Below are positions 8,401 to 17,002 of a DNA stretch of 64,000 bases, one piece after another. Under the pieces are notes generated by a model. That model was not told where the DNA came from and searched no databases. It saw nothing but the letters and a program-made list of their open reading frames with translations. This stretch comes from Myxococcus eversor (GTDB lineage: Bacteria; Myxococcota; Myxococcia; Myxococcales; Myxococcaceae). The stretch covers positions 62,001 through 126,000 of the forward strand of contig NZ_JAAIXY010000006.1 of the NCBI RefSeq assembly GCF_010894455.1. The letters run 5' to 3'. Within the stretch, counting starts at the first letter, position 1. Every line of letters starts with the position of its first letter. Made by a program: the position numbers and the translations under genes.

Positions 8401-10609
8401 TCGTGTCCGTCGCGGTGTGGTTCTGGGCGTCCGTCGCCGTCGCCGTCACCGAGTGCGGCCCGTCCGCCAGCGCCGCGGCCACTGGCACAGACCACGTCCC
8501 GTTCGCCGCCGCCGTCACCATACCCACCGTGACGCCATCCACCACCACCGCCACCGAGGCGCCCGGCTCCGCCGTGCCCGAGTAGGTCACCACGCCGTTG
8601 GTCAGCACCGCGCCCTCAGCGGGCGTCGTGACAGTCACCGTCGTCGCCGTGTCCACCGTGAAGGTGGACGTCGTGGCCGTGCTCGTACGGGTCGCATCCT
8701 GCGAGACGACCGAGATGTTGTAGACGCCGTCCGGCACCGCGAAGGGAATCGGGAACGTCCAGTTACCGCCCGTCACCGCGACAGCCGGGTACGTCGTGCC
8801 GTTGATGGTGAGCACCACGGACGTGGCGCCGCCCGACGCCGTGCCGGTGATTTGCGTCGGCGCCGTCGTGAGCACCGCGTTGTTCGCCGGAGTGACGACG
8901 ACCGGCGGAGGAAGCGCGGCGTTGACCGTGAAGGTGTTGGTGTTGCTGACCACGCTCGAGGCGCCATTCAGCACGGACACGGCATTCACCGTGTGGGCGC
9001 CCGTCGTCAGGTCCACGACCGGCGTGTACGTGAAGTTGCCCGCGGCATCCGCCGTGACACGCGCCAGCTCCACGCCGTCCACGGAGATGATGACCGTGGA
9101 GTTCGGGGTCGCCGTGCCGGTGATGGGAGGACGCACACCCGTGACGGAGCCGTTGGCCGGCGTCACGACCACCGGAGCCGTCGGCGTCGCGAAGGGGCCC
9201 GTCAGGATGGTGATGACACCGGGGCTGCCCGCGATGGCGCCGTAGGTGAGGCCGTCCGGAGCGCCCGCCGTGGGCTGCGTACCAGGGGTGCCGCCCGTGA
9301 CAGCGGGGGAGCAGGTCACGGTGCCGCCCTGGAGCAGGATGCGACCACCACCACCGCCACCACCCGTGCCGTGCTCCGCGAAGGTCGTGCTACCGCCGTT
9401 GCCACCGCGCGCCGACACCTGGTTGGCGCCGCAGGTCAGCGCGCCAGTGAAGCGCAGATAAATCGTTCCACCCGAGCCACCGCCACCCGCCGCGTCGTTG
9501 GCGTCGTCGCGAGCGTTCTCACCCGCCACGCCATTGGAGGAAATCGTCCCCGCGCCAGCCAGCGAGGCCGCGCGGATGAACACGATGCCGCCCGCGGCGC
9601 TGCCCCCGCCGCCAAAGTCGTCGTTGCTGTGGCCCGAACCGCCACCACCACCGAAGAGCAGCTTGTCCACCGCGCTGAAGTCCATGCGCGTGCCGCCCAG
9701 GCCGCCCACGTCACGGGAGGGAATGGTATCGCCACTCCACGTCCGGCCACCCTTGCCGCCCGCGCCCGCGCTGCCGCCGCCACCACCCCCCGAGTTGTGG
9801 CAGATGCCGCCGCCCGCGCCGTTGGCGATGTTGCCGTAGCCCGTCGTTCCCGCGGTGAACGGGAAGGTGTTGTCGTAGCTCGCCAACACCGCGCCCTCGC
9901 CCTTCGGCGCGCCGCCCGGATAGGTCTGGTTGAGACCGGTGCAGCCATCCCCATCACCATTCCAGAAGATGCCGCCGCGGAAGCCCGTGTTGGTCGCGGA
10001 GATGGAGCCCGCGTTGTTCACCGCGCCCGTGGCCAGGAAGATGAGCACGCCACCCGTGGTTCCATCCCACGGCCTGGCGACGAGGCTTCCCGCCGCGTTG
10101 ACAGTCACCGTGGAGTACTCGGGAACGCGGATGGCCTGCGTCCCGGTGTTGGCCGCGAAGGCCACCGTGAGCGGCGCGGTGAAGGTGAGGCGCGTCGCTG
10201 TCAACGCCTGCACGCGCCCGAACTGCCACCGGCCCACCGCCTCGTTGCCGGCCGCGGTCAGGTCGATGGGCGTCTGGCTGCCCGAGGCCGGCGCCGTGAG
10301 GCCCGCCGACTGGTACACCAGCACCAGGTCGTTCACCGCGAAGCCCGTCGACGAGGCGACCGTGACAAAGTTCTGGCCGGCCGGAACCAACGCCGTCACC
10401 CGCGTATAGGTGTTGACGATGGTACCGGGCGCGTTGACGGTGAGCGCACCATCCGAGCCGTCACCCAGGTGGAAGGTATCGGCCGAGGCATGCGCGGCGG
10501 GGGCCACCAGCGCGGCACACAAGAGCGCCAGCAGGCCGACGGCGGGCAAGCGAGCACGTACGCGCCGCGACTCGACCAGCGAAGTAGGAGTTTGTGGGTT
10601 CGGTTTCAT
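2498..10609 (-). CDS. Giant multidomain surface protein: Gly-rich N-terminus, Ig-like repeats, TSP3 repeats, internal anchor signal, OmpA C-terminus
   Basis: A 2703-residue exported protein. In order: signal peptide 1-43 (RRVRAR, a hydrophobic core, then AHASA); a Gly-rich domain to about 470; two divergent Ig-like domains to 653; eleven near-identical 89-residue Ig-like repeats, 654-1632; a further beta domain with two Cys (about 1633-1717); many Asp-rich thrombospondin type 3 repeats (DTDGDGLTD type, about 1718-2076). Then GRGC (Cys 2084), a hydrophobic stretch 2091-2106 and RLRR, which together resemble a MYXO-CTERM anchor. A second signal-peptide-like segment follows directly (2111-2140, ending AHA before QV), then a probable outer-membrane barrel (about 2141-2415), more TSP3 repeats, and an OmpA peptidoglycan-binding domain (about 2580-2695; VEGHTDDQGN, GRENNRRVEF). 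The ATG at 10607-10609 is chosen for its signal peptide. It lies between ftsA and ftsZ with its own terminator. Whether it stays one chain or is processed is unknown. The domain calls are solid; the function is inferred as adhesion or envelope linkage. Confidence 0.88.
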   Translation of the reverse strand: MKPNPQTPTSLVESRRVRARLPAVGLLALLCAALVAPAAHASADTFHLGDGSDGALTVNAPGTIVNTYTRVTALVPAGQNFVTVASSTGFAVNDLVLVYQSAGLTAPASGSQTPIDLTAAGNEAVGRWQFGRVQALTATRLTFTAPLTVAFAANTGTQAIRVPEYSTVTVNAAGSLVARPWDGTTGGVLIFLATGAVNNAGSISATNTGFRGGIFWNGDGDGCTGLNQTYPGGAPKGEGAVLASYDNTFPFTAGTTGYGNIANGAGGGICHNSGGGGGGSAGAGGKGGRTWSGDTIPSRDVGGLGGTRMDFSAVDKLLFGGGGGSGHSNDDFGGGGSAAGGIVFIRAASLAGAGTISSNGVAGENARDDANDAAGGGGSGGTIYLRFTGALTCGANQVSARGGNGGSTTFAEHGTGGGGGGGRILLQGGTVTCSPAVTGGTPGTQPTAGAPDGLTYGAIAGSPGVITILTGPFATPTAPVVVTPANGSVTGVRPPITGTATPNSTVIISVDGVELARVTADAAGNFTYTPVVDLTTGAHTVNAVSVLNGASSVVSNTNTFTVNAALPPPVVVTPANNAVLTTAPTQITGTASGGATSVVLTINGTTYPAVAVTGGNWTFPIPFAVPDGVYNISVVSQDATRTSTATTSTFTVDTATTVTVTTPAEGAVLTNGVVTYSGTAEPGASVAVVVDGVTVGMVTAAANGTWSVPVAAALADGPHSVTATATDAQNHTATDTNAFTVDTATSVSVTTPAEGAVLTNPVVTYSGTAEPGASVVVVVDGVTVGTVTAAANGSWSVPVAAPLADGPHSVTATATDALNHTATDTNAFTVDTGTFVSVTTPAEGAVLTNRIVTYSGTGEPGATVVVRVDGTTVGTVTVPANGIWSLPVAAPLADGPHSVTATATDALNHTATDTNAFTVDATTNVSITTPAEGSTTSNPVVTYSGTGEPGATVVVSVDGTTVGTVTVPANGNWSLPVATPLSDGAHTVTATATDTNGNTAADTNAFTVDSGTSVSITTPADGSTVTNPVVTYSGTGEPGATVTVVVDGTTVGTVTVPANGIWSVPVATPLGEGPHSVTATSEDTNGNTASDTNTFTVDSTTNVSITTPAEGAVLDDGVVTYSGTAEPGATVTVVVDGVTVDTVTAGPGGDWSLPVATPLGEGPHTVTATATDTSGNTASDTNTFTVDSTTNVSITAPADGAVLDDGVVTYSGTGEPGATVTVVVDGTTVGTVTVPANGIWSVPGVSTLGDGPHTVTASAEDANGNTATDTNTFTVDTSTNVNIVSPADGSTVGDPMVTYSGTAEPGATVTVEVDGTVVGTTTAAANGSWSVPGNSSLAEGPHTVTATAEDANGNTATDTNNFTVNTSTNVSITTPADGSTVSNPVVTYSGTAEPGATVTVVVDGTTVGTVTAGVDGSWSVPVSTTLTDGPHTVSATADDGEGNTATDTNTFTVDTATTVSITTPAEGAVLTNGVVTYVGTAEAGATVTVTVDGTVVGTVTAAANGSWTLPVAAALADGAHSVTASAEDTEGNTATDTNAFTVDATTSVSITTPADGSTVTNPVVTYSGTTEPGATVTVVVDGTTVGTATAGADGTWSVPVTTPLFDGPHTVTATATDTSGNTATDTNTFTVDSVPDTRITASPPVNTASTDAEFSFNSVTGDPRDTFECSLDGAPFALCTSPINFTGLPEGTHTFQVRAVDADGDVDPTPANFIWSIGLDTDGDGLTDTEEIAIGTDPNNPDTDGDGVSDGIEVEVGGTDPLDDDSDDDGLLDGTEDKNHDGIVDADETDPNEADTDGDGIQDGTELGLTEGEGSDTDATIFIPDADPTTVTNPLNPDTDGGSVRDGVEDANHNGRIDPGETDPNLAADDVDSDLDGVSDEREIELGMDPHDADSDDDGVPDGQEALTDTDGDGIIDALDPDSDNDGINDGTERGVTRETAPPGTNVDSPNFVPDLDPSTTTDPRNPDTDGDGLNDGREDADHNGRVDATETNPNDADTDDDGLNDGVEVLGSNATNPLNPDTDGDGLNDGREDTNHNGGFDNGETDPNNRDTDAGGASDGEEVNGGTNPLVGDDDFIVVGRGCSTGGAGTFAPLALLFLALPLFGRLRRVAGRSSRGVAAAVTGGLVLAGTLAAQPAHAQVTTPGPVSQSIDVQRFKPGPGAEDILGIHSARVQRHLGLNLGLSLNYGSKPLNFLDPRSDRFITALVSRQLGIDLMGAVGLFDRFEIGVILPVTIQGSDPAPQVDASFSQGVGGGGIGDLRLVPKARLIDGERFGLALVVPVTLPTAGGNDFLGSSGVGVQPKLVAEYGEKVRFAANVGVDIREKQVLRNLTAGNAFTYGLGTEIPFTLGRVPLSAEATVIGAIGLDEQDSEESPLELLAALKYRAVSGFTAHVGGGPGLTRGYGTPGYRLLAGFGYSPPPEPKKAAPPPPVDTDGDGLYDPDDQCPTQPEDKDGFQDADGCPDPDNDQDGILDGDDKCVNEPETKNGFQDEDGCPDEAPPVDTDGDGIFDPDDKCPNQPEDKDGFQDADGCPDPDNDKDGIPDVADKCPLEPEVINGVADEDGCPDKGKVKVQVDGERILILEKVYFATGKDIILPRSFPLLKQVAAVLRANPQVELLRVEGHTDDQGNDASNLDLSKRRAANVRAFLVKEGIDAARLESQGYGETKPVDSNKSAKGRENNRRVEFNIVRIGKVEVERPSP
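5714..8650 (-). repeat. Eleven tandem 267-bp repeats encoding Ig-like domains
   Basis: Eleven consecutive units of exactly 89 codons (267 bp) fill 2937 bp of the giant gene with no spacer. Each unit runs from a start like TTNVSITTPADGS through VVTYSGTGEPGATVTV to GNTATDTNTFTVD. The units are very similar at DNA level as well as in protein, which suggests recent duplication or gene conversion. Copy number may vary between strains, and assemblies from short reads may collapse here. Confidence 0.93.
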
Positions 10610-10748
10610 AGGCCTGGGCCGCGCGGAGTGAAGTGGGGCCCGGGCGGCGCTGATCCCACATAGCAATCCAGGAGCCACCCTCCGTCCACTTCTGGTCCTA
10701 CCCCGGCCCAGGGGGGGTCCCTCGCCCCTCCCCTCTGAGACGGAGCGG

Positions 10749-10769
10749 TGGATCCGAATCACGGATCCA
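10749..10769. promoter_or_regulatory. Inverted repeat upstream of the giant surface-protein gene
   Basis: TGGATCCG and its exact complement CGGATCCA flank AATCA. The repeat is centred about 150 bases upstream of the start codon and has no T-run on either side, so an operator is more likely than a terminator. Confidence 0.35.
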
Positions 10770-10907
10770 GATTCTGGAAACCGGACCGAATGACCCACCT
10801 GGGTAGGACCTTGCGGGCTCGCTTTGACCCGTCAACCCAGGGCGACGGGTCCCCGTTGACGTGTCAGCCAAGGCCCTGCGTCGGGCAGAACCGTGACGCG
10901 CACCGCC

Positions 10908-10941
10908 AAAAGCAAAAGGGGCCCTCCTTCCGGAGAGCCCC
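10908..10941 (-). terminator. Intrinsic terminator after ftsA
   Basis: On the minus strand GGGGC, a mismatch and CTCC pair with GGAG and GCCCC around the loop GGAA, followed by TTTTGCTTTT. It lies 38 bases beyond the ftsA stop codon. It should end the long dcw transcript and isolate both the giant gene and ftsZ. Confidence 0.85.
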
Positions 10942-10978
10942 TTCGCGTGACGCCAGGACGCGGCTGCGTCCCGAGGCG

Positions 10979-12211
10979 CTAGAAGATTTCCTCGAGCCAC
11001 TCGCGCATGCGGCCCTTCACCTTCTTGTACACGTTCTCTTCGCGGATGCGGAACATGCGCCGGTCCAGGTGCTTGGCGCCGTAGACCACCAGGCCCACGC
11101 CCGTCGCGTACATGGGGCTCTTCACCACGTCCACCAACCCGCCGATGCCGCGCGGCATGCCCCGGCGCACCGGCAGCCCGAGCACTTCCTCGGCCAGCTC
11201 CGGCATGCCCGCCAACAACGTCGAGCCGCCCGTAATCACCACGCCCGAGGCCAGCAGGTCCTCGTAGCCGCACTTCTGAATCTCACGGTGCACGAGCTGG
11301 AAGATCTCCTCCACGCGCGGCTCCAGGATTTCGCACAGAATCTGCCGCCCGAGGACGCGAGGCTGACGACCGCCCACGCTCGGCACCTCCAGCGTGTCGT
11401 CCTTGTTGATGAGCGACGCCAGCGCGCAGCCGTACTTCTGCTTGATGCGCTCGGCCTCATGGGCCGGCGTGCGCAGGCCGATGGCGATGTCGCTGGTGAG
11501 GTTGTTGCCGCCCAGCGCAATCACCGCCGTGTGGACGATGGAGCCGCCGGAGAAGATGGCGATGTCCGTGGTGCCGCCGCCGATGTCGACGAGGCACACG
11601 CCCAGCTCCTTCTCGTCCTCGCCCAGCACCGCCTCGGCGCTCGCCAGCGGCTGCAGGACGATGTCGGAGACATTCAGGCCCGTCCGGTTCGCGCACTTGA
11701 CGATGTTCTGCGCGCTGGAGACGGCGCCCGTGACGATGTGCACCTTGGCCTCCAGGCGCACGCCCGCCATGCCCAGGGGCTCCTTGATGCCGCCCTGGTC
11801 ATCGATGATGAACTCCTGGGGCAGGACGTGGATGACCTCCCGGTCCAGGGGGATGGCCACCGCCTTCGCCGCGTCGATGACGCGCGCGATGTCCGCCTCG
11901 CGGACCTCCTTGTCCTTCACCGCCACGATGCCTTGGGAGTTGAAGCCCTTGATGTGGCCACCGGCGATGCCCGTGTAGACGTGGGAGATCTCCGCGCCCG
12001 CCATCAGCTCCGCCTCTTCAATCGCGCGGCGGATGGAGGAGACGGTCGCCTCGATGTTCACCACCACGCCCTTGCGCAACCCCTTCGACGGATGCGTCCC
12101 GATACCGATGATGTCGATACCGCTGTCGGTCAGCTCCCCGACGATGGCGCAAATCTTCGTCGTGCCGATGTCGAGGCCGACAATAATCTCCCCCGACTTC
12201 TGCTTCGCCAT
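10979..12211 (-). CDS. ftsA: Cell division protein FtsA
   Basis: The actin-fold ATPase that tethers FtsZ filaments to the inner membrane and recruits later divisome proteins. The 410 residues begin MAKQKSGEIIVGLDIGTTK, where GLDIGTTK is the phosphate-1 loop of the family. VCLVDIGGGTTDIAIF (phosphate 2) and GVVITGGSTLLAGM (adenosine motif) follow. The C-terminus KVKGRMREWLEEIF is an amphipathic membrane-targeting helix. The ATG at 12209-12211 follows GGGAGGG. ftsQ ends 44 bases upstream and a strong terminator follows. Confidence 0.97.
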   Translation of the reverse strand: MAKQKSGEIIVGLDIGTTKICAIVGELTDSGIDIIGIGTHPSKGLRKGVVVNIEATVSSIRRAIEEAELMAGAEISHVYTGIAGGHIKGFNSQGIVAVKDKEVREADIARVIDAAKAVAIPLDREVIHVLPQEFIIDDQGGIKEPLGMAGVRLEAKVHIVTGAVSSAQNIVKCANRTGLNVSDIVLQPLASAEAVLGEDEKELGVCLVDIGGGTTDIAIFSGGSIVHTAVIALGGNNLTSDIAIGLRTPAHEAERIKQKYGCALASLINKDDTLEVPSVGGRQPRVLGRQILCEILEPRVEEIFQLVHREIQKCGYEDLLASGVVITGGSTLLAGMPELAEEVLGLPVRRGMPRGIGGLVDVVKSPMYATGVGLVVYGAKHLDRRMFRIREENVYKKVKGRMREWLEEIF

Positions 12212-12255
12212 GACAACCCTCCCAGGCCCCCCACTCTCGTGAAAGGGGCGTCCTC

Positions 12256-13110
12256 TTACTGCCTCGCGCTCCCGTTCCTCTCGGACACGGGGCTCGAAAG
12301 CTTCACCGCCACCCAACCGGGCCGGGCCCGGTTATCCAGGTGAATGATCTCCGCTGCAAGCCCCCTGGCGCCCAGTTCGCGCCGGACACGGCCCAACCGC
12401 TGCAGCTTGATTTCGGAATTTCCTTCGCCTAGGCGCACTTCCTGTCCGGAAGCGGCCACCAGCGTCACGTCCCGCCCGTCCATCCGAACCTCGGACAGCC
12501 GCTCCGGCTTGCCCGGCGACTCCTTCGCGTACGCCCGCGCCACCTCGAGCGCCGCCTGGAACCGCTGGCGCGCCACAGCGGGGTCCGTCACGTAGCCCTC
12601 GCGGTCCACCCCGGTGACGAGCGGCAAATCCAGCCCGTCCCCCGGCGTCACCCGCTTGAAGGGCTCGCCCTCTTCGTCCAGCACGTACAGCTCTCCCATC
12701 ACCGCCAGCGCCTCGGGGACGTGCTCGGACACCTCCACGGAGACCCGGTTCGGGAAGCGCCGCGTCACGTCCACCTTCTTCACCCACGGGTGCTGGAGCA
12801 TGGCTCGCTCCAACGCCCCCACCTCCAACGTCCAGAGGTTCTGACCCTTCGTCAAAGCCGCCAGGCGCAGCAGCTCCACGCGCGATGCGCGCTGCAGGCC
12901 GGTGAAGGACACCGCCGCCAGTTCGAACCGGGGCGATGCCAGCGCCCACCGGCGCAGCTCCACCCCGCCCCACACCAACAACCCCGTCACCAGCGTCAGC
13001 GCGACCACCTTCATGACGCCCGGGCCCTGCGAGCGCACGACGCTCTTCACGGCCTCATTTCGCTGGGCAGTGTCTTGACGGCGGCGATTTTTGCTTCGAC
13101 CGAAGGCCAT
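12256..13110 (-). CDS. ftsQ: Cell division protein FtsQ/DivIB
   Basis: A bitopic inner-membrane divisome protein that bridges cytoplasmic and periplasmic division proteins through FtsB/FtsL. The 284 residues have a basic cytoplasmic N-terminus, one membrane span (about 33-52, VVALTLVTGLLVWGGVEL), a POTRA domain beginning near FELAAVSFTGLQRASRVELL, and the FtsQ beta domain. HPWVKKVDVTRRFPNRVSVEVSEH is the classic POTRA/FtsQ junction. A 579-base gap separates it from ddl, so ftsQ-ftsA may have an additional promoter. A perfect palindrome lies about 60 bases upstream of its start. Confidence 0.93.
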   Translation of the reverse strand: MAFGRSKNRRRQDTAQRNEAVKSVVRSQGPGVMKVVALTLVTGLLVWGGVELRRWALASPRFELAAVSFTGLQRASRVELLRLAALTKGQNLWTLEVGALERAMLQHPWVKKVDVTRRFPNRVSVEVSEHVPEALAVMGELYVLDEEGEPFKRVTPGDGLDLPLVTGVDREGYVTDPAVARQRFQAALEVARAYAKESPGKPERLSEVRMDGRDVTLVAASGQEVRLGEGNSEIKLQRLGRVRRELGARGLAAEIIHLDNRARPGWVAVKLSSPVSERNGSARQ

Positions 13111-13689
13111 GGTGTGGGAACGCTGGGACCCATGCTGCGCGCGGATGGATCCCCACGCCAGTTTTTGGCTACAGCGACGTCGCTGTAGCGCGCACGACGT
13201 CGTCGAGGAAGCCGGGCTCCCGCCCCACGCGGGCCCCAGGCAAAGGGCTGACGACCTTCGTCCTCAAGCCGCTGGATTTCAAGAAGGCTTTTTATCAGGA
13301 CGCAGGCCCGAATGTGTCGACGAGTGGATGGATGGACCTCTCCCGCACCGGGTCGGCGCCTGACGAAGGGTGATGGCCCCGCCGTCTCGCAGGCGTTGGG
13401 ACGATTTCCACGGGCCGGACGGAGTCCCCCACCGCGACGCCCCACCCTCGATTCCACCAGGTCACGCCGGGAGTGGCCATCGGTGGTCGTCACGCGGGAG
13501 GCAACCCCGGACGCGAAAGCCCGGGCGCGGGAGGAAGGCGTGACGACGGACGCCCCTCCACGTGACGTGACGATGGGAACGCGCCGCGGCCCGTACGGAG
13601 GTCCCCGCGAGACAGGAGCGCGACGAGGGTCCTCGGCGCCTCGCGGTCTCCGACGTCGCGGAGATGGAGCGAGGCTGAACGTCTCTTCT
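13111..13689. other. Long gap between ddl and ftsQ
   Basis: These 579 bases interrupt an otherwise tightly packed gene run. The reading frames here lack recognisable protein features or ribosome binding sites, so I regard the gap as non-coding. Its one clear structure is the palindrome at 13168-13189. It probably contains a promoter for ftsQ-ftsA, but I could not pick a convincing one. Confidence 0.55.
13168..13189. promoter_or_regulatory. Perfect 22-bp palindrome upstream of ftsQ
   Basis: GCTACAGCGAC is followed directly by its exact reverse complement with no loop. A loopless palindrome cannot form a good RNA hairpin, and no T-run follows on either strand, so a binding site for a dimeric regulator fits best. 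It is centred about 69 bases upstream of the ftsQ start. Confidence 0.5.
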
Positions 13690-14646
13690 CTAGGACTTGA
13701 GACTCGCGCCCAGGAGCAGGCGCTCGCACAGGGCCGGGAAGTCGATGCCACGACCCGCCGCGATTTTGGGCAGGAGGCTGGTGGCCGTCATGCCCGGCAG
13801 CGTGTTCGTCTCCAGGAGGAACACCTCGCCTGCCTCCGTGACGATGACGTCCGAGCGCGAGCCGCCCGCGCAGCCGAGGGCCCGGTGCGCGCCCAGACAC
13901 ACCTCGTTCACTCGCGCGTACTGAGCCTCCGGCAACGGCGCTGGGAAGAGGTACTGCGTGCCCGTGCCCGCCTTGTACTTGGCGTCGTAGTCGTAGAACT
14001 CGCGGGCGGCGCGGACCTCGATGACGCCCAGGGCCTCGTCGTCCAGCACTCCCCCCTGAACCTCGCGTCCCTTGATGAACTGCTCCACCAGCAAGGTGCC
14101 CGCGTACTTCGCGGCGTCCTTCACGGCGGCGTCGTAGTCCTCGCGCGCCTTGCAGATGTGCACACCCACGCTGCTGCCCTCGCGGCTGGGCTTCACCACC
14201 ACCGGGAAGGCAAAGCCCAGCGAGTCACCCGCCGCCAGCGCGGATGCCTCGTCGGCGAAGGCGCGGTAGGCGGGCGTGGGGATGCCCTGGGCGATGAAGA
14301 CGAGCTTCGCGTAGACCTTGTCCATCGCCAGCGCGGACGCGAGCACGCCGCTGCCCGTGTACGGGATGAACATGGACTCCAAGAGGCCCTGGAGGCTGCC
14401 GTCCTCGCCGTAGCGGCCGTGCACCGCCAGCCACGCCACGTCCACCTTCTCCGCGATGAGGCGCGCGGGAAGGTCCTTGCCCACGTCGATGTCCACCACG
14501 TCGTAGCCCAGCGAGCGCAGCGCACCCGCCACGGCGGCGCCGGTGCGCAGGGACACCTCGCGCTCGGACGACAGGCCGCCGTACAGCACGCCCACGCGCT
14601 TGTTCTTGAGTTCATCCTTCGAGAAGGCGCCGCGATTCGCTGTCAT
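13690..14646 (-). CDS. ddl: D-alanine--D-alanine ligase
   Basis: An ATP-grasp enzyme that joins two D-alanines for the MurF step of peptidoglycan synthesis. The 318 residues contain VGVLYGGLSSEREVSLRTG (substrate loop), FPVVVKPSREGSSVGV (ATP and lid region), and EVFLLETNTLPGMTATS (Mg2+-binding Glu/Asn). Length matches the bacterial family. Its ATG overlaps the murB stop by four bases (ATGA), so it is translationally coupled. The 579-base gap after it ends the packed part of the operon. Confidence 0.97.
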   Translation of the reverse strand: MTANRGAFSKDELKNKRVGVLYGGLSSEREVSLRTGAAVAGALRSLGYDVVDIDVGKDLPARLIAEKVDVAWLAVHGRYGEDGSLQGLLESMFIPYTGSGVLASALAMDKVYAKLVFIAQGIPTPAYRAFADEASALAAGDSLGFAFPVVVKPSREGSSVGVHICKAREDYDAAVKDAAKYAGTLLVEQFIKGREVQGGVLDDEALGVIEVRAAREFYDYDAKYKAGTGTQYLFPAPLPEAQYARVNEVCLGAHRALGCAGGSRSDVIVTEAGEVFLLETNTLPGMTATSLLPKIAAGRGIDFPALCERLLLGASLKS

Positions 14647-15578
14647 GGCAGGAACTCTCCCACGCGTTTGACTTCGGGTTTCAAGTCGACACCGGAGTGC
14701 TCATGCACACGCGTCCGCATCAGCGTGATGAGCCCCAGCACGTCCCGGGCGGTGGCCCCCCCCAGGTTGACAATCCAGTTGGCGTGCAGCGTCGAAATCT
14801 GCGCCCGCCCCAGCGTGTGCCCCTTGAGGCCCACCAGCTCAATCAACCGCCCGGCATGGTCTCCAGGGGGATTGGTGAAGACGCTGCCGAAGTTCGGCTG
14901 GCTCAACGGCTGCGTCCGCTTGCGGTAGCCCAGGTCCGCGTCCATCGCGACCTTGGAGGCGGCGACATCGCCCTTGGGCAGCCGGAAGCGAACCCGCGTC
15001 ACCACGCCCCCGGGCGGCAGCTCCGAGTGCCGGTACGCATGCGGTATCTGCGCCTTCTTCAGCCACCCCACCCCATCGGGCGACGCGACCTCCACGGCTT
15101 CGATGACACGGAACGCCTCGCCGTTCTTGGTGCCCGCGTTCATCGACACCGCGCCGCCCAGGGTGCCTGGGATGCCCGCGAGGAACTCCGCGCCCACCAG
15201 CCCCTGGCCGCGCATCACGTTGACGAGCTTCACGATGGCCGCGCCCGCGCCCAGGGTGATGAGCCCGTCGTCGGGCCCCACCTCGATGAGCTCGGGGAAC
15301 AGGTCCCCGGGCAGCTTCACCGTCACACCCGCCACGCCACCGTCCCCCACCAGCGTATTGGCGCCACCACCGAGGATGCTCACGGGCGCGCCTTCGTCCC
15401 TCGCGAGCTTCAGCAAGGCGACGAGCGCATCGGGCGTTCGCGGGCGCACCAGCGCCTCCGCCGCGCCACCCACCCGGACGCTGATGAGCGGAGCCAGCGG
15501 CTCGCCGGCCTTCACTTCACAGTCCGGCAGTCGCTCCACGCGAGCCGCCAGCGCCGTCTTCACGCCTGCTTCCACCAT
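14643..15578 (-). CDS. murB: UDP-N-acetylenolpyruvoylglucosamine reductase
   Basis: An FAD enzyme that reduces the enolpyruvyl group with NADPH to give UDP-MurNAc, the second committed step of peptidoglycan synthesis. The 311 residues show the FAD-binding motifs SILGGGANTLVGDGGVAG and FLAGIPGTLGGAVSMNAG, the catalytic Ser segment QPNFGSVFTNPPGDHAGRLI, and a C-terminal catalytic Glu region (SGVDLKPEV). Length fits the shorter, Gram-positive-like MurB type. It sits five bases after murC and overlaps ddl. Confidence 0.96.
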   Translation of the reverse strand: MVEAGVKTALAARVERLPDCEVKAGEPLAPLISVRVGGAAEALVRPRTPDALVALLKLARDEGAPVSILGGGANTLVGDGGVAGVTVKLPGDLFPELIEVGPDDGLITLGAGAAIVKLVNVMRGQGLVGAEFLAGIPGTLGGAVSMNAGTKNGEAFRVIEAVEVASPDGVGWLKKAQIPHAYRHSELPPGGVVTRVRFRLPKGDVAASKVAMDADLGYRKRTQPLSQPNFGSVFTNPPGDHAGRLIELVGLKGHTLGRAQISTLHANWIVNLGGATARDVLGLITLMRTRVHEHSGVDLKPEVKRVGEFLP

Positions 15579-15583
15579 GTCGG

Positions 15584-16998
<1,415 letters not shown>

Positions 16999-17002
<4 letters not shown>

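Larger units (their letters stand above)
10610..10978. other. Intergenic region between ftsA and the giant gene
   Basis: No coding sequence is evident in these 369 bases. They hold the ftsA terminator (10908-10941) and an eight-base-arm inverted repeat (10749-10769) in the upstream region of the giant gene. I found no convincing -35/-10 pair for the giant gene. Confidence 0.65.

Noticed and set aside
2291..10663. An 8.4-kb open reading frame on the plus strand, rich in His and Arg, opposite the giant gene
   Set aside because: Its codons are in exact register with the sense codons, so it stays open simply because the giant gene has no TTA, CTA or TCA codons over its whole length. It has no signal peptide, domain or ribosome binding site. 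It does show how strongly these three codons are avoided.
10748..12343. Long plus-strand frame opposite ftsA
   Set aside because: Same codon-register shadow; no recognisable domain or ribosome binding site.
13047..13751. Minus-strand frame spanning the ddl-ftsQ gap
   Set aside because: Arg/Pro/Ser-rich and out of frame with both flanking genes, which it overlaps; no start signal or family feature.
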